This document shows, piece after piece, positions 33,022-42,800 of a DNA stretch of 64,000 bases. Origin of the DNA: Chitinophaga ginsengisoli (GTDB lineage: Bacteria; Bacteroidota; Bacteroidia; Chitinophagales; Chitinophagaceae); the NCBI RefSeq assembly GCF_003014595.1, contig NZ_PYGK01000018.1, positions 62,001 to 126,000 of the forward strand. The letters are read 5' to 3'. The position numbers and the translations under genes are program-made. Position 1 is the stretch's first letter. Every line of letters begins with the position of its first letter. The notes beneath the pieces are model-generated. The model was given only the letters and a program-made list of their open reading frames with translations. It made no database searches and was not told the DNA's origin.

Positions 33022-33321
33022 ATGCCACTTTTCGCCCCACGATCAGAGCCAACCAAAAAGCGGGAACAATTACAGCAAAGAGAGAAAGAGTTGGCCCTTG
33101 CCATCAAGAATCAGGTTACTGATGACAAACTGGAAAAGCTTGCGGAGAAATATCGTCAGGCTCAATTAAGCTTGTTAAAAGCGCAACTGCATGCTATTCA
33201 GGAAATGGATTTTCAGGGAAAGAAAACAACGCTGAAACAAGGCAAAATTGAACAGGAGATTTTGATTTATTCAAACAAGTTAGTTGCCGAATTAATTAGT
33301 GAGGTACAAAAATTGCCTTGA
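33022..33321 (+). CDS. Small coiled-coil protein of unknown function
   Basis: A 99-residue hydrophilic protein, almost entirely helical in pattern (KREQLQQREKELALAIKN, then KLEKLAEKYRQAQLSLLK), with no signal or membrane segment. The regular charged heptads suggest a coiled coil or helical hairpin. No family is recognised. It lies 44 nt before the lipoprotein gene at 33366 in the same direction and may be cotranscribed. Confidence 0.55.
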   Translation: MPLFAPRSEPTKKREQLQQREKELALAIKNQVTDDKLEKLAEKYRQAQLSLLKAQLHAIQEMDFQGKKTTLKQGKIEQEILIYSNKLVAELISEVQKLP

Positions 33322-33365
33322 ATTACACACTTTATATACTATAATAAACGAGAGTTCAGCCTCCC

Positions 33366-34076
33366 ATGACAAAATTTATTTTTACCCTTCTGATATTTTT
33401 CTTTGTAGCCTGCAGCCAACAGCCTTCGCCACAGAACAGGGATTTAATTATGAACAATTACTTTCTGGCAATGGATTCGCTGCCCTTTGCAGATACATCC
33501 GGAGAAGATTTCAGACTACTAATGGCTTATCACCGTAATGATACAGGTTATCTGAAAAAATCTTATGCCGAAATAGCTGAATTATTAAAATATGCTCCCA
33601 AAATGTGGAAGCCAATCTTTTTTGAAGACACGATTCCGATCAACAAAAAGCATTTTGAGGAAGCATATAGGTTTTGCTATGACGCAGCCTTTTGCCCGAC
33701 AACTGCTATAATGACCATTGGGAAACGTACTGACAGTATTATATTGGATCTCTGCTTATATGATTCCCAAGACGATATGGCACGTAAAGTCAAAAGTCAC
33801 ACAATAAAGCAGCTAACCAAACAGGATTGGGAAGAGCTAACTAAAGGCATTTTCTATTGTGATTTCTGGGGACTTAAAGAAATGGAAAGCAGATCAGGAT
33901 TCGACGGATCAAGCCTTTATATTACTGGCTACAAGATCGGCATAAATGGATCTAAGGAAAAGCACAAAACAATTTATCGTTGGGCGGCAGAAGAAATGGC
34001 AATAGGACAATTATTCAAAAGATGCCTTGATTGGTCAGATACCACGATAGCTTGTTTCCATTTCTATAAAAAATAA
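33366..34076 (+). CDS. Lipoprotein of unknown function
   Basis: A 236-residue protein with a short signal and lipobox (FVACS, Cys16). The mature region is mixed alpha/beta with several aromatic motifs (FCYDAAFCP, YCDFWGLKEMESR, FDGSSLYITGYKIG). Nothing is recognised with confidence; the last motifs recall small Bacteroidota lipoproteins found near immunity or toxin-type genes, but no such partner is present here. Confidence 0.65.
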   Translation: MTKFIFTLLIFFFVACSQQPSPQNRDLIMNNYFLAMDSLPFADTSGEDFRLLMAYHRNDTGYLKKSYAEIAELLKYAPKMWKPIFFEDTIPINKKHFEEAYRFCYDAAFCPTTAIMTIGKRTDSIILDLCLYDSQDDMARKVKSHTIKQLTKQDWEELTKGIFYCDFWGLKEMESRSGFDGSSLYITGYKIGINGSKEKHKTIYRWAAEEMAIGQLFKRCLDWSDTTIACFHFYKK

Positions 34077-34500
34077 CTGCTTATAACCATATTAACTGGC
34101 CAGGCAAAGCGCTTATCCTGGTAGGAAATAATAATACGGCAGCCATAACAAGTCTCCGGTTCAATCTGTGTATGGAACCCCGGTTCTTTACCATAACGCG
34201 GGTCCCCGGGGGTTATCACCCCGGGCTACAAACAAGGGTGACTCCTAAAGAGTCCTATTGTGGTTTGTTGATCGTGTTTTGATATAAAGTCATAAGAGAT
34301 AAGCAATATCGCCTTCTTCCTATTCCTTCCGGAACACCCCCAGAAATTATTTCTTTTTCATTCCCGGCTACTGGTGAACACCTCTTCTTATTTCTTGTTA
34401 TAGATTAATATTCCCTACCGGGATTACTGTCAACTTTCTTATCATAAATCAGCACATACATGATTTTTTAACCGGCCCCAAACCGCAAAACACATCAATC
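34077..34500. other. Intergenic region with an extragenic repeat
   Basis: No gene. 34200-34260 holds an element with GGTCCCCGGGGG-type palindromes followed by GCTACAAACAA (34225-34235) and TGACTCCTA...GAGTCC. The same arrangement appears at 60030-60273, so it is a dispersed repeat of this genome. Confidence 0.55.
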
Positions 34501-35259
34501 ATGAAAGCAGTAGTAATAGGAGGCACCGGCCTCATTGGTAGAAAACTTGTTGAAATATTAAGCGAGCGTGGCCACCAGGTAATTGCGGCCTCTCCATCAT
34601 CAGGAGTTAACGCTATCACTGGTGAAGGCTTAAGCGAAGCTTTTGAAGGAGCAGATGTTGTGGTAGATGTTTCAAACTCCCCTTCTTTTGAAGATACTGC
34701 GGTTCTTAATTTCTTTCAGACCTCCCAGAAAAATATTGCCGCGGCAGAAACTGCTGCAGGTGTAAAACACCATGTAGCCCTCTCTATCGTTGGTACAGAC
34801 CGCCTGCCGGATAATGGCTATTTCCGCGCAAAAGTGGCCCAGGAAAAACTGATCCGGGAATCAGGCATACCTTATACCATCGTACACGCGACTCAGTTTA
34901 TGGAGTTCGCAGGCGGCATCGCAGACTTCTCCATGAAGGGAAATGAGGTTCATCTGTCTACCGGTGCTATCCAGCCGATTGCAGCGGCAGAAGTATCCGA
35001 GGCATTGGCTGACGCGGCGGAAGCAGCACCGATCAATGGCATTACGGAAGTAGCAGGGCCTGAACGTTTCAGCATGGCTGAATTTGTAGGCCAGTACCTC
35101 AAAGCAAAAGGAGATAGCCGGAAAGTGGTCGCTGATCCACAGGCGCCTTATTTTGGAAGTCTCATAGATGGCCGCTCCCTGGTTCCTCTTGGAGAAGTAC
35201 GATTGGGTAAAATCACCCTCAAACAGTGGCTGGACAAACAAGTTCAGGTAGTAGGCTAA
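34501..35259 (+). CDS. NmrA-like / atypical SDR NAD(P)-binding protein
   Basis: A 252-residue protein with the nucleotide motif VIGGTGLIGRKL (about 5-16) and the SIVGTDRLPDNGYFRAKVAQ stretch, whose YFRAK holds the YxxxK pair near residue 107. It belongs to the atypical SDR/NmrA-like group and is close to many annotated 'NAD(P)H-binding protein' genes. The promoter region upstream is long and includes an extragenic repeat. It is a single gene with no regulator adjacent. Confidence 0.85.
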   Translation: MKAVVIGGTGLIGRKLVEILSERGHQVIAASPSSGVNAITGEGLSEAFEGADVVVDVSNSPSFEDTAVLNFFQTSQKNIAAAETAAGVKHHVALSIVGTDRLPDNGYFRAKVAQEKLIRESGIPYTIVHATQFMEFAGGIADFSMKGNEVHLSTGAIQPIAAAEVSEALADAAEAAPINGITEVAGPERFSMAEFVGQYLKAKGDSRKVVADPQAPYFGSLIDGRSLVPLGEVRLGKITLKQWLDKQVQVVG

Positions 35260-35375
35260 TCAGGGTGAAACAACATCTTTCAATAACACAGACGAATGCA
35301 GGCCCTTTTTCAACATTGAGAGGGGCCTGTTACATGTATTGCCTAACAAACAAAACCAAGACCGACCTCAGTTCT

Positions 35376-35849
35376 TTACTGATTCCAATTTCTATAGGGA
35401 TTTATCGTCAGATTAGAATTATAATATTTCTCATCTTCAGTAACTTCCCTACCTACCCATTCCGGAAGTTCAAAAGTTTCATCCTCGCTCAGCAATTCAA
35501 TTTCCGCAACAAAAAGTCCGGCGTTATTGCCTAAGAACTCATCAACCTCCCACATCTTGTTCCTGAACCCAATATGATACCTGATCTTTGATAATTCAGA
35601 GACAGCGAAATTATCCAATAATTCCCTCGCTTCAACAACTGGTATTTCATACTCATATTCCAATCTTGTAGCGCCAACAGAAATCCCTTTTATCGTCAGA
35701 AAGCCTTTTGTATCTGTAAGCCGGACCCTTATAGTTTTCTGCGGATCTGTGACTATATAACCCTGCCGGTAATGTTGCCCCGAAGGCTTGTCTAGCTTTT
35801 GCCATTTCTCAATATCAATCAGATACTTTCTCTCAATTTCTTTTGCCAT
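35376..35849 (-). CDS. CYTH domain protein
   Basis: A 157-residue single-domain protein with the CYTH signature EIERKYL at residues 4-10, RVRLTDTKGFLTIKG near 40-54, RLEYEYEIP near 62-70 and the closing EVDEFLG and LFVAEIELL strands. All Glu/Lys/Arg clusters that line the triphosphate tunnel are present. Family members are inorganic triphosphatases or class IV adenylate cyclases; short bacterial forms such as this one usually hydrolyse tripolyphosphate. Confidence 0.92.
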   Translation of the reverse strand: MAKEIERKYLIDIEKWQKLDKPSGQHYRQGYIVTDPQKTIRVRLTDTKGFLTIKGISVGATRLEYEYEIPVVEARELLDNFAVSELSKIRYHIGFRNKMWEVDEFLGNNAGLFVAEIELLSEDETFELPEWVGREVTEDEKYYNSNLTINPYRNWNQ

Positions 35850-36053
35850 ACATAATGCGTTTGTGGGATCAAAGGTAGAGGCTTATTATATACAGCCCAA
35901 GCCATGCTAAATTAAATATGGGCAGATTACAGAAAACCAGTAACTTCAATACAGCAACTCCCCAAAAACTGGGCCACCAGATCTTATAAAAAACCCCTGA
36001 TTACAACAACGCTTTGCAGAAATTATCAGTATATCAACCTATAAATGCTGGTT

Positions 36054-36548
36054 ATGAAAAAGAACTATTGCTTACTTCTGGCACTGCTGTTCTGCGGTAT
36101 AAGCCCCCTTGAAGCTCAAAAAAGATTTATCAGATTATATGACCTACAGGGTCAAAAGATTGCCAAAGGAGATTTTACGGCCACCACAGATACCTCCATT
36201 ATACTTCAGAGCCACAAAACACAACTTGAGATTCCCGTAAGAGAAATCGGCACCATCAAAACAAAAAGAACATTTGGTCATGCAATCGCAATAGGGGCAA
36301 CTATCGGAGTGGTATCCGGCGCATTGCTGGGCTTAGCAACAGGCCAGGCAAATGAGGACGTATATGGCTCTTTGGGCTATGAGAGTTCCCCTGGCAATGA
36401 CGTTGCCGCAGGTGCGCTTGTTGGTATTGTAGTCGGTGCCGCTGTAGGTACCATTATTTCAGTAGCTCAAAATAGAAGTACCATCACTATAAACGGGAAT
36501 ACAACTGACTGGCAAATGAAAAGAAAAATCCTTGATCAGTGGCATTGA
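36054..36548 (+). CDS. Exported protein with glycine-zipper membrane segments
   Basis: A 164-residue protein with a signal peptide (1-20, SPLEAQ). A small beta domain (about 22-75, LYDLQGQKIAKGDF) comes before two glycine/alanine-rich helices, GATIGVVSGALLGLATG and GALVGIVVGAAVGTIIS, with GxxxG spacing of the glycine-zipper kind. No specific function can be named. The Met at 36054 is preferred over the one at 36045 because it begins the signal peptide. Confidence 0.7.
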   Translation: MKKNYCLLLALLFCGISPLEAQKRFIRLYDLQGQKIAKGDFTATTDTSIILQSHKTQLEIPVREIGTIKTKRTFGHAIAIGATIGVVSGALLGLATGQANEDVYGSLGYESSPGNDVAAGALVGIVVGAAVGTIISVAQNRSTITINGNTTDWQMKRKILDQWH

Positions 36549-36566
36549 TAATTTATAAGCTTCCGG

Positions 36567-38519
36567 CTATTTTTTAAGGTCATAAATATTATTGCTCCTG
36601 TCCACATCAGGATAAACCTGATCCGGGTCAATAACTACCCTCGAAACAACCTCTTTCCTGGACGCCGCAAAAGTATACACAGCATTATATTGCCATATCT
36701 CGACAGGGAAGGACTTTCGTTCATGTATACCGCTGACATATGTTATATCAACGACAAGTGGCATTGCTGCCCTTTCAGTATTCTCAATGGTCACAAAGGT
36801 TCTTTCTTTATCCCCATTTTCAACTTTGGTAATCTTCTGATCCAGCTTAAAATTCTCCATAAACATGGATTTCCAGAACCAGGTAAGGTCTTCACCAATG
36901 GAAGCATTCATGCTTCTGAAAAAATCCCATGGAGTAGGATGTTTGTACGCCCAGTCACTGATATATTTTCTAAAAGCTGCATCAAAACGTTTAGCACCTA
37001 CTATTTCATTGCGTAGCAAGGCCAACAAATAAGCTACTTTCTGGTACTGGATGCTATATACCTGGTTACCGGGTATAATATCTGGACGGCTTAAAATGGG
37101 CAACAGCGTATCCACAAAAAGGGCGGCGACAGGCATGTCAATCTCCGCATAACCTTTGAACTCTCCTTTATTAAACTCCTTTGTTGCCATATTATCCATA
37201 AAGAGGTTAAAACCCTCATCCATCCAGGCATACTTACGCTCATTGCTACCCACTACCATAGGAAACCAGGTATGGCCTAATTCATGATTCACCACTGCCC
37301 AATAAATATTACCTGTATCTCTGGCAGAACAAAATACAATACCTGGATATTCCATACCATCCAGATTGGACGCAACATTCACAGCTTTGTTAAACGGATA
37401 CGTAAACCACCTTTCGGAAAAATGCTGTAATGTAAATTTGATGTACTCGCCGGATCTTGCCCAGCTGTTAGATTTATCAGATTCAACCGGATATAACGAA
37501 CTGCCCATCACCTTTTTCCCATCGCCCAAATTGAATGCTGACGCTTCCCAGATAAATGATTTAGACGCCGTCCACGCAAAATCCCTTGTACGGTCCATCT
37601 TAAACTTCCAGGTGCATGTTGGTTTTGCTGGCCTGGAAGAGGCTTCCAATACCTCATTTGCTGCTCTGATGAACACCCGGCTCGCGCCATCTCTGGCAGA
37701 TTGCCACCGCTTAAGCTGAACAGGCGTAAGCACTTCCTCCGGATTCATCAAATCGCCGGACGCCTCTACGAGGTAAGATGAAGGCAAGGTAATATTCACC
37801 TGAAAATTACCGAAGTCAAGATAAAACTCTCCATTGCCAAGATATGGTAAGGTGTTCCAACCTTCTATATCATCCAATACACACATCCTAGGATACCATT
37901 GTGCCACCGCATAGATATTACCATTCCTGGACGGCATAATGTCTGTTCTGTTCACCTGAAAATCCGCATTCTTATAGTTGACAGGAAACAGATAACTGTA
38001 TTGTATCTGAAAGGTCAATTGCTGCCCCTTTTGTAGTGGTTTTGGCAGAGACAATTTCATTCTCGTATCATAAATATCATAGGTAATACTAGTTTTTGCA
38101 TTGTCCGCAAGTTTTACCGTCGCAATTTCAAACCCACCATCCTTCACCTGTTCACCAGCATCTTTATATTGAAATAATCCTGACAAAATTCCCCTGGAAT
38201 AACTCTTATAGACATTCTGATCCAACTGTAACCATAATGAGGAAAGCGCTCCCGGGCTATTATTTGTATAAGTAATTGTTACTACGCCTTCAATAACATT
38301 TCGCTGGTCATCAAGCGTTGCATCTATTACATAATCTGATTGGTTCTGCCAATAGGCAGGGCCAGGTTCCCCTGTGGCAGTGCGGTATTCATTACCTGGC
38401 GGCAACAATGGAAGTGCTGGAAATAGTACAGAAGGATCATACCTTGATTGACTAAGTGATATATGACCGGTAAAAACGACGATAATAATGGCTGCAATTT
38501 TTACGAAACTCTTATCCAT
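36567..38519 (-). CDS. M1 family metallopeptidase
   Basis: A 650-residue secreted zinc aminopeptidase-like protein. A signal peptide covers about 1-23. The HExxH-x18-E motif is complete: HELGH (His412, Glu413, His416) and Glu435 in WMDEGF. DGMEYPG near 370 replaces the usual GxMEN, so exopeptidase specificity may differ. A frame to 38684 exists but has no signal-like start; the Met at 38519 heads the signal peptide. This long-tailed M1 type is common in Bacteroidota periplasm. It converges with the gene at 36054. Confidence 0.9.
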   Translation of the reverse strand: MDKSFVKIAAIIIVVFTGHISLSQSRYDPSVLFPALPLLPPGNEYRTATGEPGPAYWQNQSDYVIDATLDDQRNVIEGVVTITYTNNSPGALSSLWLQLDQNVYKSYSRGILSGLFQYKDAGEQVKDGGFEIATVKLADNAKTSITYDIYDTRMKLSLPKPLQKGQQLTFQIQYSYLFPVNYKNADFQVNRTDIMPSRNGNIYAVAQWYPRMCVLDDIEGWNTLPYLGNGEFYLDFGNFQVNITLPSSYLVEASGDLMNPEEVLTPVQLKRWQSARDGASRVFIRAANEVLEASSRPAKPTCTWKFKMDRTRDFAWTASKSFIWEASAFNLGDGKKVMGSSLYPVESDKSNSWARSGEYIKFTLQHFSERWFTYPFNKAVNVASNLDGMEYPGIVFCSARDTGNIYWAVVNHELGHTWFPMVVGSNERKYAWMDEGFNLFMDNMATKEFNKGEFKGYAEIDMPVAALFVDTLLPILSRPDIIPGNQVYSIQYQKVAYLLALLRNEIVGAKRFDAAFRKYISDWAYKHPTPWDFFRSMNASIGEDLTWFWKSMFMENFKLDQKITKVENGDKERTFVTIENTERAAMPLVVDITYVSGIHERKSFPVEIWQYNAVYTFAASRKEVVSRVVIDPDQVYPDVDRSNNIYDLKK

Positions 38520-38833
38520 TTTTGTAATTAGGTTATGAATATTATCGGAAAACAACCATTCTCCCTTATCTGCATGAAAGCAATTCATCACCTCATTACT
38601 CTGCCCGTACATTTCCATGACAGCCCCTGAGCGCAACCGATTCCGAATGTCCAATATAGGCAAACTACAATAACTTTGTTCCATCTGCCATTTAAACAGA
38701 TATCATAGCATTGTCACATTCGTAAATAAAAATTCGGCCATTAAATGAATATCATTTAACTTTATCACTCATTATCAACATATTACCCCTCCCTCCTTTC
38801 TACCTATTTTTTAATTTTAAAAAACCAAAGTCG
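38520..38833. other. Divergent intergenic region
   Basis: About 310 bp between the M1 peptidase and the lipoprotein at 38834. TAACTTTA about 70 nt before 38834 is a one-mismatch -7 candidate. Otherwise nothing is recognised. Confidence 0.4.
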
Positions 38834-39574
38834 ATGAAGCAATTAAGATTCTCATGTATGTTCGTTTATGCAACTGCGATCATTCTCCTGACATCCTGTG
38901 GTGGTGGTGGCAAACAAAAAACCAACACAGACACTACTGCTATGGACACTACTCCCCCAGCTGAAGTTGCTCCGGTAACGAGCACTGTAGTGACAACACC
39001 GCAAAGTATGATGGTAGCAACACACAAGGTTGCCAACTTTGCAAAATGGATGACCTCATACGAAGAACATGACCCTATGCGCCTGGCAAGCCAGATACAT
39101 AGCTATGTAATTGGCCGTGGCGTGCACGATTCAAACATGGTAATGGTGGCCGTAAAAGTGGATGACATGGATAAAGCAAAAGCATTTAGCAAAGACGCCA
39201 GCCTGAAAGAGGCCATGAAAAAAGGAGGCGTTATGGGTGCCCCTACCTTTAATTTTGTTACCATGATGTTTCAGGACACAGCCCAGGTCAGTACAGACAT
39301 CCGCGCCAGCGTATTGCTTAAGGTCAAAGACTGGGATACCTGGCAGAAGTCCTTCGAAGAAGGCAAACAAACCAGAATGGAAAATGGTTTGGTCACAAGG
39401 GCTTATGGTCATGATGTAGACGATAATCACAAAGTATTCGTGGTAGTCGCATTGACAGATACGGCGAAAGCATATGCCTATTGGAAATCAGATATGCTTA
39501 AAACGAAAATGAAAGATGCAGGGGTTGAAGGTGAACCCAAACGGTTTGTATTCCGGGTAGTAAAGCGTTATTGA
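38834..39574 (+). CDS. Lipoprotein with two dimeric alpha/beta-barrel-like repeats
   Basis: A 246-residue protein with a lipobox (LTSCG, Cys22) and a Thr/Pro-rich linker to about residue 58. Two repeats follow: one with KVANFAKWMTSYEEHD near 64-79 and VMVAVKVDDMDKAKAF, the other with KVKDWDTWQKSFEEGKQ near 163-179 and VFVVVALTDTAKAYAYW. Both have the strand-helix-strand pattern of ABM-like folds, so the protein may be an internal duplication. No activity can be named. A strong terminator follows at 39671. Confidence 0.7.
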   Translation: MKQLRFSCMFVYATAIILLTSCGGGGKQKTNTDTTAMDTTPPAEVAPVTSTVVTTPQSMMVATHKVANFAKWMTSYEEHDPMRLASQIHSYVIGRGVHDSNMVMVAVKVDDMDKAKAFSKDASLKEAMKKGGVMGAPTFNFVTMMFQDTAQVSTDIRASVLLKVKDWDTWQKSFEEGKQTRMENGLVTRAYGHDVDDNHKVFVVVALTDTAKAYAYWKSDMLKTKMKDAGVEGEPKRFVFRVVKRY

Positions 39575-39670
39575 TAACATCCTGGTTTCCCACATGAAAA
39601 TAGGGACACGTCAGATTATCTTTATGATTGGGCAACCTCCCCTTAAGCCCAGCAGTATAATAAATTATGA

Positions 39671-39705
39671 TACTAAAGCCTCCTGTTGACATGGAGGCTT
39701 TAGTA
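39671..39705. terminator. 13-bp hairpin terminator
   Basis: TACTAAAGCCTCC (39671-39683) and GGAGGCTTTAGTA (39693-39705) pair perfectly around a 9-nt loop. Confidence 0.75.
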
Positions 39706-39862
39706 TTTGATCTTATCACATATTAAAGCTGTATAGTGGGGCTGTCTTTATCCCTGCGCTCCCTATAGCGGTACTTTAAAACATATCAGAAGGCCCCTTA
39801 ACACAAATAAATGTTTTAACATATATTTGCACCACTATATTCTCAACAATTCCTTATACCTT

Positions 39863-42800
39863 ATGAAGGCAACACTACAAGTGTTTGTATTGCTATTGCT
39901 GTCTCATGTAGTTTCATCTCAGCAGAGAAACCCTGATGCAGATTTTGTACAATCCGGAACACAATCCTGTACTGCCCCTTTCACTGTCTCATTTAAAGAT
40001 AGCAGCTGGTCCCCTATCAATGCTGCCTTTGTGGCATGGAAATGGGAATTCGGTGACGGGGCGATCGATAGCTCGGGACCTGTTGTAACACACACGTACA
40101 CACAAAAAGGCATCTTCACCGTAAAACTTACCGTGAGAGATCAGTTTGGTTACTCAGCTACGAGACAAGGCAATCAGTATACTGGTCCTGTCAGAATAGG
40201 CGCCGCCCTTCAGTTGCCACCTGTCTATGCTTTCTGCAGTAATACCTTTCTCCCTTTCACATTAAAAAATGAACTGGCCCCGGCCAATTTCGACAGCCTC
40301 GGTACTTACCGCTGGTTCAGGAACGAGACGCAAGTCGGTACAGCAAAAGACCTTCGGATCAATTCGGAGGGTACTTACACAGTAGCCTATACAGCATGCG
40401 GTACTACACTGTATGATACCACCCTTGTAGGACCACTCATTGGTCCGGAGGTGACAGCCAATTATGGTAACGCCATGACCTGGACCAGTGATGGTTTCGC
40501 AATAAGCGCCTGGGTCAATGCCTCTTCCGAGCCTAGCACCTTTAACAAATTGATGTGGTATTGGGGCGATGGCACAACTTCTACAAGCACCCGTTCAAAC
40601 AAGATAAAGCACTATTATACCAACCCCGGGCAGTATAGGATTTCCGTTAAACCGTACTATGAATATGGTAATAATACCCTGTTTTGTAGCGAGGCGGCAC
40701 TGGAAATACCGGCGTTTATCCGTGGCAGCAGGGTTAAACATAATAGCTGGAACGGCAGGGACACCATTCTGCCCGTTACCGCAACACAACTCACACTGTC
40801 TGCGGGCAATACCGGCGCAAGCTTTAACTGGAGAAGTGAAGATCCTTCTTTCAGCTACTATGGTCAGACCCTGACAATCACAAAGGCGGGGAAATACTGG
40901 GTTGATATAACAGAAAACGCCGAATACCCTGATGCTATCACAGATTCCATTCGCGTTACAACTGTCACCAGGCCAACCGCAGATTTCTTATATACGATAA
41001 CGCCCTGCCATGAACAATCCGTAAGTTTCAATAGTGCAATGGCATTTCCGGTGGGTAGTCAGGATAAAGTGATCGCATGGCAATGGCGTATTGATGATGA
41101 AAATGTTAATACTGCTGCTGCCTTCATCTATAATTTCGGCACCTACGGTATGCATACTGTTGAATTGGTGGCATTTACACAATCCGGCGTTACAGATACT
41201 TTCACCAAACAGATTAATGTGCCCCGGGAAACCAGCGACTGGGCCATCGCTCTCAAAGATGACACACTGTCAATACCCGGTGTGCACATACTGACTGCCA
41301 CTACCACCCCTGCGGATATCCCTGTATATTTCGAGGGATATAACCAGCCTACAGCGTCCTTACATGTCACTGCCTACGGTAGCTATTCTGCCTTTATTAA
41401 GGACAGTTGTGGCTTGGAGCGCGCCAGAGACACGATAGAAGTACTGCCCCCCGGCTCCAGTCAGTGGAATTTTGGTATCAAAACAGTATACAAAGACAAC
41501 TGTATGACCGAGGCATGGCTAAAGACAGGTACCAATGCCCCGGCAGGTACTTATACTGTTACATGGAACACAGGTATTATATCCGATTCAATTCATGTAA
41601 CAGCAGGTGGCAACTACTCCGCCGTTTTTAAAGATAATACCGGCAAAACACGTACAGCCAATCGCGATGTTACCATTGAACAACCTATTGTGCCCACCAT
41701 TACACTCCAGCATATCAGCGGCGAAGATTATCTTGTACCAGCTCCGGTAATACCCAATCAACAATATTACTGGTATAGAAATGATTCCCTGGTGGGATAT
41801 GGTTCGCGCGATGGGTACAAACAGGGAGAGCTTATCCGGGGGATTTATGTTTTGGGGATAGAAAGCATCGCCGGATGCTATAACACATCAATACCTTTTG
41901 AGTATCAGATGCCTAAGGACAGCCTTATTGCTAATTTTAGCTTTTCCCGCGAGCATTGTAACTCGCTGAAAGTTAATTTCAAGTCAGGCATCTATACGGC
42001 TTCGTCGAGCACAGATACCGTAAGATCAATCATCTGGAACTACGGTGACAGTACGCCCGATACTCTCACATCCGGCCATACGACTCAGCACCAGTATGCA
42101 ACAGCAGGTACATATACTGCTAAAATGAATGCACGCACCGTATCAGGTCGCCAGTTCAATATATCGAAAACAGTAGTGATTGATCCGATTCTCAATTATT
42201 CAGTGAAGATCACCGACGATGTAACATCACTCCCGGGTGTGCACATCCTGAAAGCAACTGTCACACCTGCCGGCCAACAAGTACTATGGAGCACGGGCGT
42301 TCGCAAGGATACAATACATGTACTGAAAGCAGGTTACTATAAAGCAACAGTAAAAGACACCTGCAGTGGCATTCTATATACCGACAGTCTCGAAGTAAAA
42401 GCGTCTTCAATAACTACCTGGTCATTAGATGCACAAATTAGTAAGATCTTCGCTTGTCAGGACAGTGCGATGCTTATAGCCAATGCCAAAGGTCCTTTAA
42501 ATGGTTATAGCCTTGTATGGAGCAATGGCGGCAACAAAGACACTACTTATGTTACAGGCTCCGGTACATATATCGTGCGCCTGATAGACAAACAAGGTAA
42601 TATACGCGCGAGAGATACCGTTCAGGTGACCCTCATCAGGCCGTTCGAAGCCAGCATTACACTTCATAGCGCTCCATCCGGTGATACGCTCACAGCACTT
42701 CCGGATTCCAGCGAATTTTCGTATAAATGGTATAGGAATGACACAATACTTCCCGCTGTCACTACGCCGCTCAACACAAGACTGATACGAGGGAGCTATG